Origin: an alpha proteobacterium HIMB59
GTDB lineage: Bacteria; Pseudomonadota; Alphaproteobacteria; HIMB59
DNA: 64,000 nt
Assembly (NCBI GenBank): GCA_000299115.1
Contig: CP003801.1
Coordinates: 434,001 to 498,000, forward strand
Direction: 5' to 3'
A program made the position numbers and the translations under genes. Under the pieces are notes generated by a model that was not told where the DNA came from, did no database searches, and was given only the letters and a program-made list of their open reading frames with translations. Shown here piece after piece: positions 20,916 to 30,492 of the stretch. Positions within the stretch are counted from its first letter, which is position 1. Each line of letters begins with the position of its first letter.

Positions 20916-23654
20916 TTAGGCACTACAAGTTAAACAATCTTCAGGTTCGTTCGATTGTGCCTCTTTTACATATGTTTCTTTTGCTTTTTTTTCTGATGAT
21001 ACAGTAACTTTGACTGCATCAACCGCAGAGCGGCTTCTTAAGTAATACATTCCAGTTTTGAGACCCTTTTTCCACGCATACATATGCATGGAGTTCACTT
21101 TTCCAAAAGTAGGAGTAGCTAGCCATAAGTTCATGGACTGGGTTTGGTCGATAAAGGGAGCACGTTCAGCTGCCATATCGATGACAGTCTTTTGTGATGT
21201 CTCCCAAACTGTTTTGTAGACTTCTTTTAGGTCTTCTGGGAAACCCTCAATATTTTGAACAGATCCATTCTCTAAGATGATCTGATCTCTTAACTCTTTG
21301 CTCCATAGTCCTCGAGCCATTAACTCTTTTACAAGGTAGCGGTTCACTAATAAAAACTCACCAGACAATGTTTGTCTTTTATAGATGTTGGAAGTCTGCA
21401 CCTGGAAGGTTTCTGTATTACCTAAAATAATTCCTGTCGATGCTGTTGGCATACAGGCTGTGGTGAGAGAGTTGCGCACACCGTGCTTTTGAATTTTTTC
21501 CATTAAGCCTTTCCAGTCCCACATGTTGGAAGGCTTAACTCCCCAAAGATCGAACTGGAACTGACCTTGTGATAAAGGTGAGCCTTGGAAAGTGGAGTAA
21601 GCGCCTTTGTCTGCTGCTAGTTCCATCGAAGCTTCTAACGCACCGAAATAAATAGTTTCAAAAATTTGTTTATTAATAATTTGTGCCTGAACTGAGTCAT
21701 AGGCAAGGTTCATTTTGAAATAAACATCCGCTAAACCTTGGATACCCAAGCCGATAGGACGATGACGGCTATTTGAGTTTTGTGTTTTATCGGTTGGATA
21801 AAAGTTAATGTCAATTACTTGGTCTAGATTTTTGGTAGCTAACTTTGCAATTTGATAAAGGTTTTGATAATCATATTTACCATCCTCGGTCACAAATTTT
21901 GGAAGCGCAATAGACGCCAAGTTACAAACTGCTGTCTCGTCTTTTTCAGAGTACTCAACAATCTCTGCACAAAGATTAGATGATTTAATTACTCCGATAT
22001 TTTTTTGATTAGACTTATTGTTGATAGAGTCTTTGTAGAGCATGTAAGGCTGACCAGTTTCAATTTGTGCTTCAATAATTTTTGACATAAGAGCACGAGC
22101 CTTTACTCTTTTAAGGTCAGGCATTTCTTTTTCATATTTTGTGTAAAGCTCAACAAATTCAGAACCATAAGTATTTGAGAGACCAGGACATTCATGTTCG
22201 CTCATTAGAGTCCATTCACCATCTTCCTCGACTCGTTGCATGAATAAATCAGGGATCCAAAGAGCATAGAAAAGATCACGAGCACGGAATTCTTCCGCAC
22301 CAGTATTTTTTCGAAGCTCTAAAAAGGCTTCAATATCAGCGTGCCAAGGCTCTAAATAGACTGCAAATGAACCCTTTCTCTTTCCACCACCTTGATCGAC
22401 AGATCTTGCTGTTTCATTGAAAATCTTAAGGAATGGAATAAGACCGTTGGATTTACCGTTAGTAGATTTAATTCGACTTCCGCCCGCACGAATATTATGC
22501 GCATGAAGACCAATACCACCAGCGGTTTTTGAAATGAGAGCGCAGTCTTTAACAGTATTAAAGATACCTTCAATAGAGTCATCTTCCATTCCAATTAAGA
22601 AGCAAGATGAGAGCTGCTGCATTTTCAAACCACTGTTAAAGAGTGTAGGGGTTGCGTGCGTATAAAGACCTTGTGAGAGACTATCGTAAGTTTTTTTAAC
22701 TTGATAAAAATCAAACTTATCTCCAGAAACACAAAGTGCAACACGCATCCATAAATCTTGAGGACGCTCGATAGTCTTATTATTAAATTGTAAAAGGTAA
22801 GCTCTAAAAAGAGTAGTTAAAGCAAAGTAATCAAATAGGTAGTCACGATCGTAGTCAATAATTTTTTCAATATCTTCAGCGTGAGCCATCGCCTTTTGGT
22901 AATACTCTTCTCTTAGCAAACCATCTTCGAATAAATTTTTTGTAGCAATGATGAAACCTGGTGTTTCTTTATGCAGAGCGTTTGCTTTAATACGACCCGC
23001 GAGATACGAGTAGTCCGGATGCTCAACGGTTAAAGCTGCAGCAGTCTCAGCAAGATACGTATCAATTTCATTTGTAGTAATGCCATCATATAAACCTTGG
23101 ATAGCTTTTTGAGCAATAGTAATTGGATCGATTTCTAACCCATTAGAGAGAACGGAAATACGATTAGTAATTTTTTCAAGTGAGATATCTTCTTTGTGAC
23201 CATCTCTTTTTGTGACGGCCATGGTTGAAACCTTGGCACCAACTTGTTCATTTAGCTTGGCAGTTTTGTATCGTTGTTTTGCACGCTGCTCACGGTATAG
23301 AACGTACGCTCTGGCTACCTTGTGATGCTCGCCCCTCATTAAGGCTAATTCCACCTGATCTTGGATATCTTCAATGTGAATCATATCGCCGTTAGCAATA
23401 CGACGGGTAAGAGCCGCAGTAACAGTTTCAGTAATATCATTAACTGTCTGGTCTATTTTAGTGTTATCTCGCACATCAGTCTGTGCTAAGAACGCTTTTC
23501 TGATGGCATTAGCAATTTTATCTGATTTAAAAGGGGTAATTGAGCCATCGCGTCTTACGACGCTCAAACTTAATAGATTTACTTCTTCATTTTGTTTATT
23601 TATGACCGTGTTTTTTGTTGAATTTTCTGTATTTTCCGCGCTATTTGTTTCCAT
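20916..23654 (-). CDS. nrdA: Ribonucleoside-diphosphate reductase large subunit (R1)
   Basis: Catalytic subunit making dNDPs. I choose the ATG at 23652-23654 (912 residues); a TTG 12 bases upstream is possible. There are two N-terminal ATP-cones in tandem, one starting at RRDGSITPFKSDKIANAIR and a second at KRDGHKEDISLEKITNRI, so dATP control is likely. Active-site parts are QLSSCFLIGMEDDSIEG, NLCAEIVEYS, AVCNLAS, the radical-transfer Tyr pair in GMYYLRSRSAV and the C-terminal redox pair CLTCSA. The body from ATP-cone 2 onward is strikingly eukaryote-like. nrdB follows 33 bases later. Confidence 0.95.
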   Translation of the reverse strand: METNSAENTENSTKNTVINKQNEEVNLLSLSVVRRDGSITPFKSDKIANAIRKAFLAQTDVRDNTKIDQTVNDITETVTAALTRRIANGDMIHIEDIQDQVELALMRGEHHKVARAYVLYREQRAKQRYKTAKLNEQVGAKVSTMAVTKRDGHKEDISLEKITNRISVLSNGLEIDPITIAQKAIQGLYDGITTNEIDTYLAETAAALTVEHPDYSYLAGRIKANALHKETPGFIIATKNLFEDGLLREEYYQKAMAHAEDIEKIIDYDRDYLFDYFALTTLFRAYLLQFNNKTIERPQDLWMRVALCVSGDKFDFYQVKKTYDSLSQGLYTHATPTLFNSGLKMQQLSSCFLIGMEDDSIEGIFNTVKDCALISKTAGGIGLHAHNIRAGGSRIKSTNGKSNGLIPFLKIFNETARSVDQGGGKRKGSFAVYLEPWHADIEAFLELRKNTGAEEFRARDLFYALWIPDLFMQRVEEDGEWTLMSEHECPGLSNTYGSEFVELYTKYEKEMPDLKRVKARALMSKIIEAQIETGQPYMLYKDSINNKSNQKNIGVIKSSNLCAEIVEYSEKDETAVCNLASIALPKFVTEDGKYDYQNLYQIAKLATKNLDQVIDINFYPTDKTQNSNSRHRPIGLGIQGLADVYFKMNLAYDSVQAQIINKQIFETIYFGALEASMELAADKGAYSTFQGSPLSQGQFQFDLWGVKPSNMWDWKGLMEKIQKHGVRNSLTTACMPTASTGIILGNTETFQVQTSNIYKRQTLSGEFLLVNRYLVKELMARGLWSKELRDQIILENGSVQNIEGFPEDLKEVYKTVWETSQKTVIDMAAERAPFIDQTQSMNLWLATPTFGKVNSMHMYAWKKGLKTGMYYLRSRSAVDAVKVTVSSEKKAKETYVKEAQSNEPEDCLTCSA

Positions 23655-23691
23655 TCTACCTACCAAGTTTGTGTATATATTTGCAAAAAAT

Positions 23692-23749
23692 CACTAGATC
23701 TAGTGCCTCTTGCCTAGTGACTATACAATCTATAGACAAAGCTAGTCAA
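23692..23749 (-). promoter_or_regulatory. nrdA promoter with tandem palindromes (candidate NrdR boxes)
   Basis: Reading the minus strand, TTGACT (23744-23749) and TATAGT (23720-23725) are separated by 18 bases, a good sigma-70 promoter pointing into nrdA. A palindrome CTATA-N5-TATAG (23721-23735) overlaps the -10, and a perfect 14-bp palindrome CACTAGATCTAGTG (23692-23705) lies downstream. Their centres are about 30 bp apart, three helical turns, which is the spacing known for tandem NrdR boxes. The promoter is read directly; NrdR as the binder is inferred. Confidence 0.65.
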
Positions 23750-24004
23750 TTTATTTTGTATTTAATTCTCAAAAGCCAATAAATTCAAATGGAATTTAAA
23801 GATTCAATTCACATCATTTCCTTAAATATTCACAGGTTTTTATCAATTTTTTTTTGCCTAGCGAATATTTGCTCTGATGTCATAAAAGCTTAATAAAATC
23901 AGTCAAAATTATTATCTAGATTCTTCAAGATTTGATTAATTTCTCTCCTTAAATTATGAGTATTTTTCATTGGACCTCTTAGAAGAAACTATTATTTTCA
24001 TCGA
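23750..24004. other. Intergenic region between divergent nrdA and adenosine kinase
   Basis: The full gap (23655-24004) is the only stretch here above 300 bases without a gene. The nrdA side holds the promoter described separately. The remainder is AT-rich and has no open reading frame I can support. A weak candidate promoter for the plus-strand genes is TTGATT (23932-23937), 17 bases, TATGAG (23955-23960). I looked for a SAM or SAH riboswitch because of the downstream ahcY-metK and could not recognise one. Confidence 0.4.
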
Positions 24005-24955
24005 GTGAAAAAAATATTAGGAGTGGGCACAGCCCTTGTTGATGTTATCTGCCAGGTGGAAGATAACACTATTTCCACCCTCAATCTGACCAAAGGGTCC
24101 ATGACATTAATTGAGGAGTCTCAAATACAAGAAATTCGATCTCATTTTGAAAGTCCCCTTATCACCTCTGGCGGATCAGTTTGTAATACAATCCATGAAT
24201 TAAATTACACCTCTCATGAGGCAGCATTTTATGGCAAGGTGAATGAGGATGAGTACGGACAGGCATTTATTCAAGATTTAGAGAAAGCAAATATTGCTTA
24301 TAAGGGAGTGATCAAACAAAACGATCTTCCCACCGGCTGTTGTAATATTCTTGTTTCTCCAGATGGGGAGAGAACAATGGCAACGCATATTGGTATCGGC
24401 TCGCAGCTCCATCCCGATGAGCTAACTGAAGACAGTCTTCAAGGCATTGATCACATTTATATGGAGTCGTATTTATGGGATCATGATTTAACAAAACAAA
24501 CTTTAAAAAAAGTAGGAAAAATCGCAAAGACAATGAACATCGAAACTTCATTATCCCTTTCCGATCCCTTTTGTGTTGATCGTCATCGCGATGAACTAAA
24601 AGAATTTATCGAAGAATATGTTGATCTTGTCTTTTGTAACTTTGATGAAGCTAAAATGTTTGCACAAAGTGAGACCATGGCAGATGTCTCCGCTTTCTTT
24701 CAATCTTTTGGTAAGAAAATTGCAATGACCGCAAGTGCCGAGGGCGCTTACTATTTTCATGGAGAAACTGTAGCGCATCAACCAGCTCAAAAAATTGAAC
24801 AAGTCGTTGATACAACGGGGGCAGGTGATAATTTTGCAGCTGGCTTTCTTGATCAATATTTATCAGACAAAGCAATTGATGAGGCTTTAGCCCAAGGTAA
24901 TGCTCGTGCTGGCGAGGTTATTCAACAGCTAGGCCCCAGAATAAAAAGACATTGA
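24005..24955 (+). CDS. Adenosine kinase-like PfkB-family sugar kinase
   Basis: A 316-residue ribokinase/PfkB-family protein. It begins GVGTALVDVICQV, has the substrate-binding TSGGSVCNTIHEL and the catalytic anion-hole motif DTTGAGDNFAAGF with the conserved Asp. It stands immediately upstream of ahcY and metK. Adenosine kinase is the enzyme that would remove adenosine released by AhcY, which supports that specificity over fructose or ribose. The start is a GTG with no strong ribosome site. Confidence 0.82.
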   Translation: MKKILGVGTALVDVICQVEDNTISTLNLTKGSMTLIEESQIQEIRSHFESPLITSGGSVCNTIHELNYTSHEAAFYGKVNEDEYGQAFIQDLEKANIAYKGVIKQNDLPTGCCNILVSPDGERTMATHIGIGSQLHPDELTEDSLQGIDHIYMESYLWDHDLTKQTLKKVGKIAKTMNIETSLSLSDPFCVDRHRDELKEFIEEYVDLVFCNFDEAKMFAQSETMADVSAFFQSFGKKIAMTASAEGAYYFHGETVAHQPAQKIEQVVDTTGAGDNFAAGFLDQYLSDKAIDEALAQGNARAGEVIQQLGPRIKRH

Positions 24956-25012
24956 AAAATATGACTAAATCGTGTTTTATCATTATTAATCTAGCCACTA
25001 AAGGAGGACGCA

Positions 25013-26293
25013 TTGGATTATAAAGTAAAAGATATCTCTCAGCATGCTTTTGGGAGACAAGAAATAGAAATAGCCGAAACTGAAATGCCAGGATTAATGG
25101 CCATTCGTGAACAGTACGGTGACTCGAAACCTCTGGCTGGAGCAAATATTATGGGCTGTTTACATATGACTATTCAAACAGCTGTTCTGATTGAGACACT
25201 TGTTGCACTGGGCGCAAAGTGTCGATGGAGTTCATGTAATATCTATTCAACCCAAGATCATGCAGCAGCAGCTATTGCGCAAAGCGGCACTCCTGTGTTT
25301 GCATGGAAGGGGATGAGCGAAGAGGAGTTTTGGTGGTGCATTGATCAAACTATTGAAGCGGATGGTTGGGAGCCCAACATGATTTTAGATGATGGTGGTG
25401 ATTTAACTTTGCGTATGCACGAAAAATATCCTGAGTTATTAAAAAACATTAAAGGCTTATCTGAGGAGACCACAACAGGTGTTCTTCGATTGGAGCAGAT
25501 GGTCGAAAAAGGAACGCTGCAAGTTCCTGCCATCAATGTGAATGACTCCGTTACAAAAAGTAAGTTTGATAATCTGTATGGATGTAAAGAAAGTTTAGTA
25601 GATGGTATTCGTCGTGGCACAGATGTGATGATGGCAGGTAAAGTTGCTGTTGTGGCAGGCTTTGGCGATGTGGGTAAAGGAAGCGCTGCAAGTTTACGTG
25701 GAGCTGGTGCGCGCGTTCAAGTAACAGAGGTTGATCCTATTTGTGCATTGCAAGCGGCTATGGAGGGATATGAAGTAGTGACCATGGATGATGCTTGTAA
25801 ATATGCGGATATCTTTGTTACGGCTACAGGAAATAAAGATATTATTACTCAAGATCATATGAGAGAAATGAAAGACCGAGCCATTGTTTGTAATATCGGT
25901 CACTTCGATAATGAAATTCAAATTGACTCTCTTCAAAATTACAAATGGGAAGAAATCAAACCTCAAGTGGACCAAGTAACTTTTCCTGATGGCAAAAAAT
26001 TAATCATTCTCTCCAAAGGCCGTTTGGTGAACTTAGGAAATGCAACGGGTCATCCAAGTTTTGTGATGAGCGCTTCTTTCTCCAATCAGGTCTTAGCTCA
26101 AATGGAGCTATGGAAAAATCACCAAAACTATGAAAACAAAGTCTATGTTTTACCAAAAAAATTGGACGAAATGGTAGCTATGTTCCACCTCAAAAAAGTA
26201 GGAGCAAAATTAACCGAAATGTCTAAAGAGCAAAGCGATTATATTGGCGTTGAACAACAAGGACCATTTAAGAAAGAGACATATAGGTATTAA
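25013..26293 (+). CDS. ahcY: S-adenosylhomocysteine hydrolase
   Basis: Splits S-adenosylhomocysteine into adenosine and homocysteine, relieving product inhibition of methyltransferases. The 426-residue protein has [36 protein letters not shown], the NAD-binding [18 protein letters not shown] and the C-terminal [10 protein letters not shown]. The start is a TTG, strongly supported by AAGGAGG five bases upstream (25001-25007). It lacks the roughly 40-residue insertion after DDGGD found in most proteobacterial AhcY, so it is the short form. metK follows two bases later. Confidence 0.96.
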   Translation: MDYKVKDISQHAFGRQEIEIAETEMPGLMAIREQYGDSKPLAGANIMGCLHMTIQTAVLIETLVALGAKCRWSSCNIYSTQDHAAAAIAQSGTPVFAWKGMSEEEFWWCIDQTIEADGWEPNMILDDGGDLTLRMHEKYPELLKNIKGLSEETTTGVLRLEQMVEKGTLQVPAINVNDSVTKSKFDNLYGCKESLVDGIRRGTDVMMAGKVAVVAGFGDVGKGSAASLRGAGARVQVTEVDPICALQAAMEGYEVVTMDDACKYADIFVTATGNKDIITQDHMREMKDRAIVCNIGHFDNEIQIDSLQNYKWEEIKPQVDQVTFPDGKKLIILSKGRLVNLGNATGHPSFVMSASFSNQVLAQMELWKNHQNYENKVYVLPKKLDEMVAMFHLKKVGAKLTEMSKEQSDYIGVEQQGPFKKETYRY

Positions 26294-26295
26294 TC

Positions 26296-27468
26296 ATGAG
26301 AAAAGATTACATTTTTACTTCTGAGTCCGTTTCTGAAGGACACCCCGATAAAGTATCTGATCGTATTTCTGATATGGTCGTTGACCATTTCATTGCCAAA
26401 GATCCTTTTGCAAGGGTGGCTTGCGAAACGCTGACAACTACCAATAAGGTTGTGCTAGCTGGTGAAATTCGAGGACCAGTTCAAGAAGATAAAGATGAAA
26501 TCATCTCTAAAGTAAGAGACTGTATTAAAGATATTGGTTATGAGCAAGACGGCTTTCATTGGCAAAATGCTGATGTTCAATATTTATTGCATGGTCAATC
26601 AGCAGATATAGCTATGGGTGTTGACTCTTCAGCTGATAAAGATGAGGGTGCGGGAGATCAGGGAATTATGTTTGGCTATGCTTGCACAGAAACCCCTGAA
26701 TTAATGCCGGCACCAATTTATTATTCTCATAAAATTTTAGAACTAATGGCAAAAGGTCGTAAAGACGGCTCTCTCAAAGGGCTCGAGCCCGACTCCAAAA
26801 GTCAGGTAACTCTAAAATATGTTAATGGTCAACCAAGTGCTGTTACGTCAGTTGTTATTTCTACTCAACATGCAGAGGGCCTCTCTCCTGTAGCAGTGAA
26901 AGAAATAGTCACTCCTGTATTAAAAGAGTCAATTCCATCAAACTTACTCGATGGCCTCTCTGATAGCGAATACTATGTCAATCCGACAGGCAACTTTGTG
27001 ATTGGCGGACCTGATGGTGATACCGGTTTGACCGGAAGAAAAATTATTGTCGATACGTACGGTGGAGCTGCTCCTCATGGTGGCGGTGCATTCTCAGGAA
27101 AAGATCCAACTAAAGTTGATCGTTCTGCTGCTTATGCTGCTCGATACCTTGCTAAAAATATTGTAGCCGCAGGTCTCAGTACCCAGTGTACTATTCAATT
27201 ATCTTACGCTATTGGTGTGGCGAAGCCTTTGTCGATTTATGTCAATACACAAGGAACAAACACCATTGATGAAGCAAAAATTGAAGCAGCAATCCCGGAG
27301 ATTATGAATTTATCTCCAAAAGGAATACGTGAAAAACTTCAATTAAATAAGGCCATTTACGAGCAAACAGCCGCCTACGGACATTTCGGAAGAAAGCACG
27401 ACAGTGGGACAGGGGCATTTTCTTGGGAAGCCTTAGACTTGGTTTCTGACTTTAAGTCACTCGCATAA
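26296..27468 (+). CDS. metK: S-adenosylmethionine synthetase
   Basis: Makes S-adenosylmethionine from methionine and ATP. The 390-residue protein begins [13 protein letters not shown], has the two family signatures [12 protein letters not shown] and [19 protein letters not shown], and the expected ending with YGHFGR. Together with the upstream adenosine kinase and ahcY it forms an activated-methyl-cycle operon. The tsaE start TTG follows its TAA with no gap. Confidence 0.97.
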   Translation: MRKDYIFTSESVSEGHPDKVSDRISDMVVDHFIAKDPFARVACETLTTTNKVVLAGEIRGPVQEDKDEIISKVRDCIKDIGYEQDGFHWQNADVQYLLHGQSADIAMGVDSSADKDEGAGDQGIMFGYACTETPELMPAPIYYSHKILELMAKGRKDGSLKGLEPDSKSQVTLKYVNGQPSAVTSVVISTQHAEGLSPVAVKEIVTPVLKESIPSNLLDGLSDSEYYVNPTGNFVIGGPDGDTGLTGRKIIVDTYGGAAPHGGGAFSGKDPTKVDRSAAYAARYLAKNIVAAGLSTQCTIQLSYAIGVAKPLSIYVNTQGTNTIDEAKIEAAIPEIMNLSPKGIREKLQLNKAIYEQTAAYGHFGRKHDSGTGAFSWEALDLVSDFKSLA

Positions 27469-27912
27469 TTGAGCCTCAGTTTTACTATTAACCAAGAGTC
27501 TGAACTTACAGATTTAGTAGGCAAAATATCTCCCCTTTTACAACCCCAACAAATACTTTTCTTTGAGGGTGAAGTTGGATCAGGGAAAACAACATTCATA
27601 AGACATTTACTCAAATCATTGGCCTTAAAAGCTAATCAAGATTTTCATTTTTTGGGTAGCCCGACGTATCAACGAGAACATCATTACAATTTAAATAAAC
27701 TTAACTTCGTTCATTTTGATTTTTATCAAGTTGATGGAAAAACCCATGTTGATTTAGAAGATTATTTTATGAATAACTGTTTATTAATTGAATGGCCTTT
27801 AGAAGATTTAAAAAAAAGATATCTTCCTGATGCAATGTTGATTAAGATTAATGTAAAAGAACAAAAACGTATTATTGAGATAAGTTCATCAAACCCTAAA
27901 TGGCTTCCTTAA
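27469..27912 (+). CDS. tsaE: tRNA threonylcarbamoyladenosine synthesis ATPase TsaE
   Basis: An ATPase that cooperates with TsaB and TsaD in making t6A37 in tRNAs that read ANN codons. The 147-residue protein has Walker A GEVGSGKTTFIRHLL, the switch region GSPTYQREHHY and VHFDFYQ, and LIEWPL. The start is TTG directly after the metK stop. It overlaps the next gene by 13 bases; tsaE-kinase-nucleotidyltransferase is a conserved alphaproteobacterial order. Confidence 0.9.
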   Translation: MSLSFTINQESELTDLVGKISPLLQPQQILFFEGEVGSGKTTFIRHLLKSLALKANQDFHFLGSPTYQREHHYNLNKLNFVHFDFYQVDGKTHVDLEDYFMNNCLLIEWPLEDLKKRYLPDAMLIKINVKEQKRIIEISSSNPKWLP

Positions 27913-28868
27913 AAAAATCAAACTTATCAAAAGTAAAAAAACAATTATTAAATAAAAATATTAAAACAGGTGGCCCGCTTAAGTTTAATCCTGATGCCTC
28001 AAATAAAATTTTTCAACTTTGTAAAACAGGAAAAAAAACATTTCTTTTATTATCCTTTCAAAATAATCCAGTGGAGTATCAAAGATATTTAAGAGCTGAC
28101 CATGCTCTTTCCTCACAAGGAGTTCTCACACCCTCAGTTATTGAAAAAAATCCTACTCACAAGTATTTATTAATGGAATATTTTCCCATCAATAATGCTT
28201 CGAGGTATTTTAAGAAAGAGGAATTAAAAAATATTTTTCCTCAAGCAATTAAAACCTTAAAACTTTTACAACATTCAAGAAAAAGATTTTCGGGTATTCC
28301 CATCAAACCTTTTAATAATCTCACCAGAAACGCATCGAAGGGAATAGAGACTTATATTGAGTACTTCGATTATAAAATTCAAATAGGCTACTATCTCAAC
28401 CGACTTATTCAAAAATCATTGAAAAATAACCTAATTTCTTTGAATAAATATAAACCTGCTCTCACGCATGGTGATTTTTTTTTGGAGAACTTCATTTACT
28501 ATCAAAAAGACCTCTATCTTATTGATCATCAAGACCTTCACTATAATCACCCCTATCTAGATATAGCTTCCTTGATATTCGATGCACGACGATTGTATTC
28601 CGCTCAGACAGAGGACAAGTTAATTCGAAATTATGCAAAAAAATTTAATCTCTCTCTAGTTGATTTTCGATCTGAAATTCATTTGGTCAGTCTCGCCCGA
28701 AATTTACGTATTTTAGGAAACTGGGTAAATTTATATCGTTCAGGTAAAACGCAATATCTTAAAAAATATCGAAAAAATACATGGCTACAAATTTTAAAGC
28801 ATGTCGAATATCTTCGGTTTTGGGATTTAAGAGAACTATTTGAAGAAATTTACAATAAAACCAAATAA
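27900..28868 (+). CDS. amgK: Aminoglycoside phosphotransferase-fold sugar kinase (AmgK-like)
   Basis: A kinase of the APH fold whose relatives AmgK phosphorylate anomeric C1 of N-acetylmuramate and N-acetylglucosamine in peptidoglycan recycling. The catalytic loop is LTHGDFFLENFIYY and the metal-binding part LIDHQDLHYNHPYLD. It is 322 residues, near family length. Assignment as AmgK rests on its position between tsaE and a MurU-like nucleotidyltransferase; a different small-molecule substrate is possible. Confidence 0.78.
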   Translation: MASLKKSNLSKVKKQLLNKNIKTGGPLKFNPDASNKIFQLCKTGKKTFLLLSFQNNPVEYQRYLRADHALSSQGVLTPSVIEKNPTHKYLLMEYFPINNASRYFKKEELKNIFPQAIKTLKLLQHSRKRFSGIPIKPFNNLTRNASKGIETYIEYFDYKIQIGYYLNRLIQKSLKNNLISLNKYKPALTHGDFFLENFIYYQKDLYLIDHQDLHYNHPYLDIASLIFDARRLYSAQTEDKLIRNYAKKFNLSLVDFRSEIHLVSLARNLRILGNWVNLYRSGKTQYLKKYRKNTWLQILKHVEYLRFWDLRELFEEIYNKTK

Positions 28869-29513
28869 ATGGATGTATTAATTTTAGCTGCAGGATTGGG
28901 CACAAGAATGGAAGACTTAACTAAAGATCTTCCAAAACCATTATTATCCGTTAAAGGCAAGCCTTTGATCGATTATGCTTTTGATTTAATTAAGCCATTA
29001 CAGACGGAAAACATTTATGTGAATACACATTACCATGCGGATCTAGTTCAATCCCATATCAGTAAAAATTATGAAAATATAAAAATATCATTTGAGCCAG
29101 AGATTTTAGGAACAGGTGGAGGGATAAAAAAAATTCACCAAAACAATCTGCTAGTATTAAATACGGATAATCTTTGGCAGCAACAATTTGCGCAAGAAAT
29201 AAAAAGTGCATGGGATTTTTTTCAAAATAATCAAAATATCGATAATTTACTCTTAACTACAACTAAGAGTGATTTTCATGATCTTGAAATTTTACATGAT
29301 CAATCTATTCAATTTCCCTCAAGTCAATGCAATGCACAATTCCAAGGTTGTCATTTCATTCGACAGGGAGTTTTACAAGATTATCCAGAAATATTTAATA
29401 TTCCCTCTTATTGGAATAAGTGCTCTGAAGAAAAAAAATTATTTAGTTTTTTAACGACAATAGAAAACACCCACATCGGCACAAAAGATTTATATTTGAA
29501 ATACTCAAACTGA
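28869..29513 (+). CDS. murU: Sugar-1-phosphate nucleotidyltransferase (MurU-like)
   Basis: Transfers a uridylyl group to a sugar 1-phosphate, in MurU giving UDP-N-acetylmuramate for the recycling route that bypasses MurA (the fosfomycin target). The N-terminal nucleotide-binding LAAGLGTRMEDLTKDLPKP is intact, followed by ILGTGGGIK and NTDNLW with the metal-binding Asp. 214 residues. It begins directly after the amgK stop (TAAATG). The paired kinase supports the recycling function. Confidence 0.8.
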   Translation: MDVLILAAGLGTRMEDLTKDLPKPLLSVKGKPLIDYAFDLIKPLQTENIYVNTHYHADLVQSHISKNYENIKISFEPEILGTGGGIKKIHQNNLLVLNTDNLWQQQFAQEIKSAWDFFQNNQNIDNLLLTTTKSDFHDLEILHDQSIQFPSSQCNAQFQGCHFIRQGVLQDYPEIFNIPSYWNKCSEEKKLFSFLTTIENTHIGTKDLYLKYSN

Positions 29514-29529
29514 GTCCTATATATAAGGT

Positions 29530-29856
29530 ATGGCATTAGAACAAATTAAAGACGCTGATTTTCAGCAAAGTGTAATAGAAAGCTCCAATAATCACCCTGT
29601 TTTAGTCGATTTTTGGGCAGAGTGGTGCGGTCCATGTAAGGCCCTGGGTCCAATTTTAGAAAATGTAGCATTAGAGTTTGACGGCAAAGTTGCAGTAAAA
29701 AAGATTAACATCGATGAAAATCCTGAGTCTCCAGCTAACTTTGGAATTCGAAGTATTCCAACAATCATCATGTTTAAAAACGGCGCTGTGGCAGATACGA
29801 AAATAGGATTAAGTTCTGAGGCAGATCTAAAAAACTGGATTAACTCTCACCTATAA
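29530..29856 (+). CDS. trxA: Thioredoxin
   Basis: A 108-residue cytoplasmic thioredoxin with the active site WAEWCGPCKALGP, the buried Asp in LVDFWAEW, and the cis-proline segment SIPTIIMFKNG. It is full length. It is the last gene of the plus-strand block that starts with adenosine kinase, and converges on a methyltransferase gene with 8 bases between the stops. Confidence 0.96.
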   Translation: MALEQIKDADFQQSVIESSNNHPVLVDFWAEWCGPCKALGPILENVALEFDGKVAVKKINIDENPESPANFGIRSIPTIIMFKNGAVADTKIGLSSEADLKNWINSHL

Positions 29857-29864
29857 AATTAAAG

Positions 29865-30491
29865 TTATTTTTTAATCCTGACCGTAACATAATAAGCATC
29901 GATATTCTTTTTTTCGATGTAAACTTTTTTTTCATTGGAGAGGACTTTCCACTTATCTAATTTTTCATAATTAGCAATGGCCTCTCCAAAATTATACGAC
30001 TCATATACACCTTCATTAATTGAAAAAACAAAAATAGCATCATTTTTGAGAATGCGATGAAATTCAGCAAATGCATTAGCTTTGACATGACCATACGTAA
30101 AAGTCCCAACGCAAAGAGCATGGTCGTAATAACTATCTGAGGTTGATAAGGATTGATTTAAATCTGCCTGAAATATTTTTTGATAAATATTAGCTGGCAC
30201 TAAATCTAACATCTCTTGAGAAAAATCGAGTCCCTCAAGATTTTGATAATCTTGGCTCTGTAAAATTTTACCAACGAGTCCAGTACCACAACCGGCATCA
30301 AGAATGAGAGAGTTTTTATTTTGAACTTGATTTATGAATAGCTGACAACATTCGTGTGGTGCAACATAATTCCAATCCTCTAAATCTTTTTCATAATTAT
30401 TATTAGAGGACCAATTCTTGTAGTAGTCCAAAATCTCTTCGGGCGTATCGAGTTTATAAATTGATATTTTATCTTCAGTCTTTTCCGACAC
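29865..30491 (-). CDS. Class I SAM-dependent methyltransferase
   Basis: A 208-residue protein with the SAM-binding motif ILDAGCGTGLVG, the acidic GLDFSQEML and a motif II/III region ALCVGTFTYGHVK. The substrate cannot be named from sequence. It starts with GTG one base after the dddP stop, so it is probably co-transcribed and perhaps co-translated with dddP. That placement suggests a role with sulfur or methyl compounds, which is inference only. Confidence 0.8.
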   Translation of the reverse strand: MSEKTEDKISIYKLDTPEEILDYYKNWSSNNNYEKDLEDWNYVAPHECCQLFINQVQNKNSLILDAGCGTGLVGKILQSQDYQNLEGLDFSQEMLDLVPANIYQKIFQADLNQSLSTSDSYYDHALCVGTFTYGHVKANAFAEFHRILKNDAIFVFSINEGVYESYNFGEAIANYEKLDKWKVLSNEKKVYIEKKNIDAYYVTVRIKK

Positions 30492-30492
30492 G

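Noticed and set aside
23750-24004. SAH or SAM riboswitch in front of the adenosine kinase-ahcY-metK operon
   Set aside because: No recognisable conserved core; only a weak promoter-like pair was seen.
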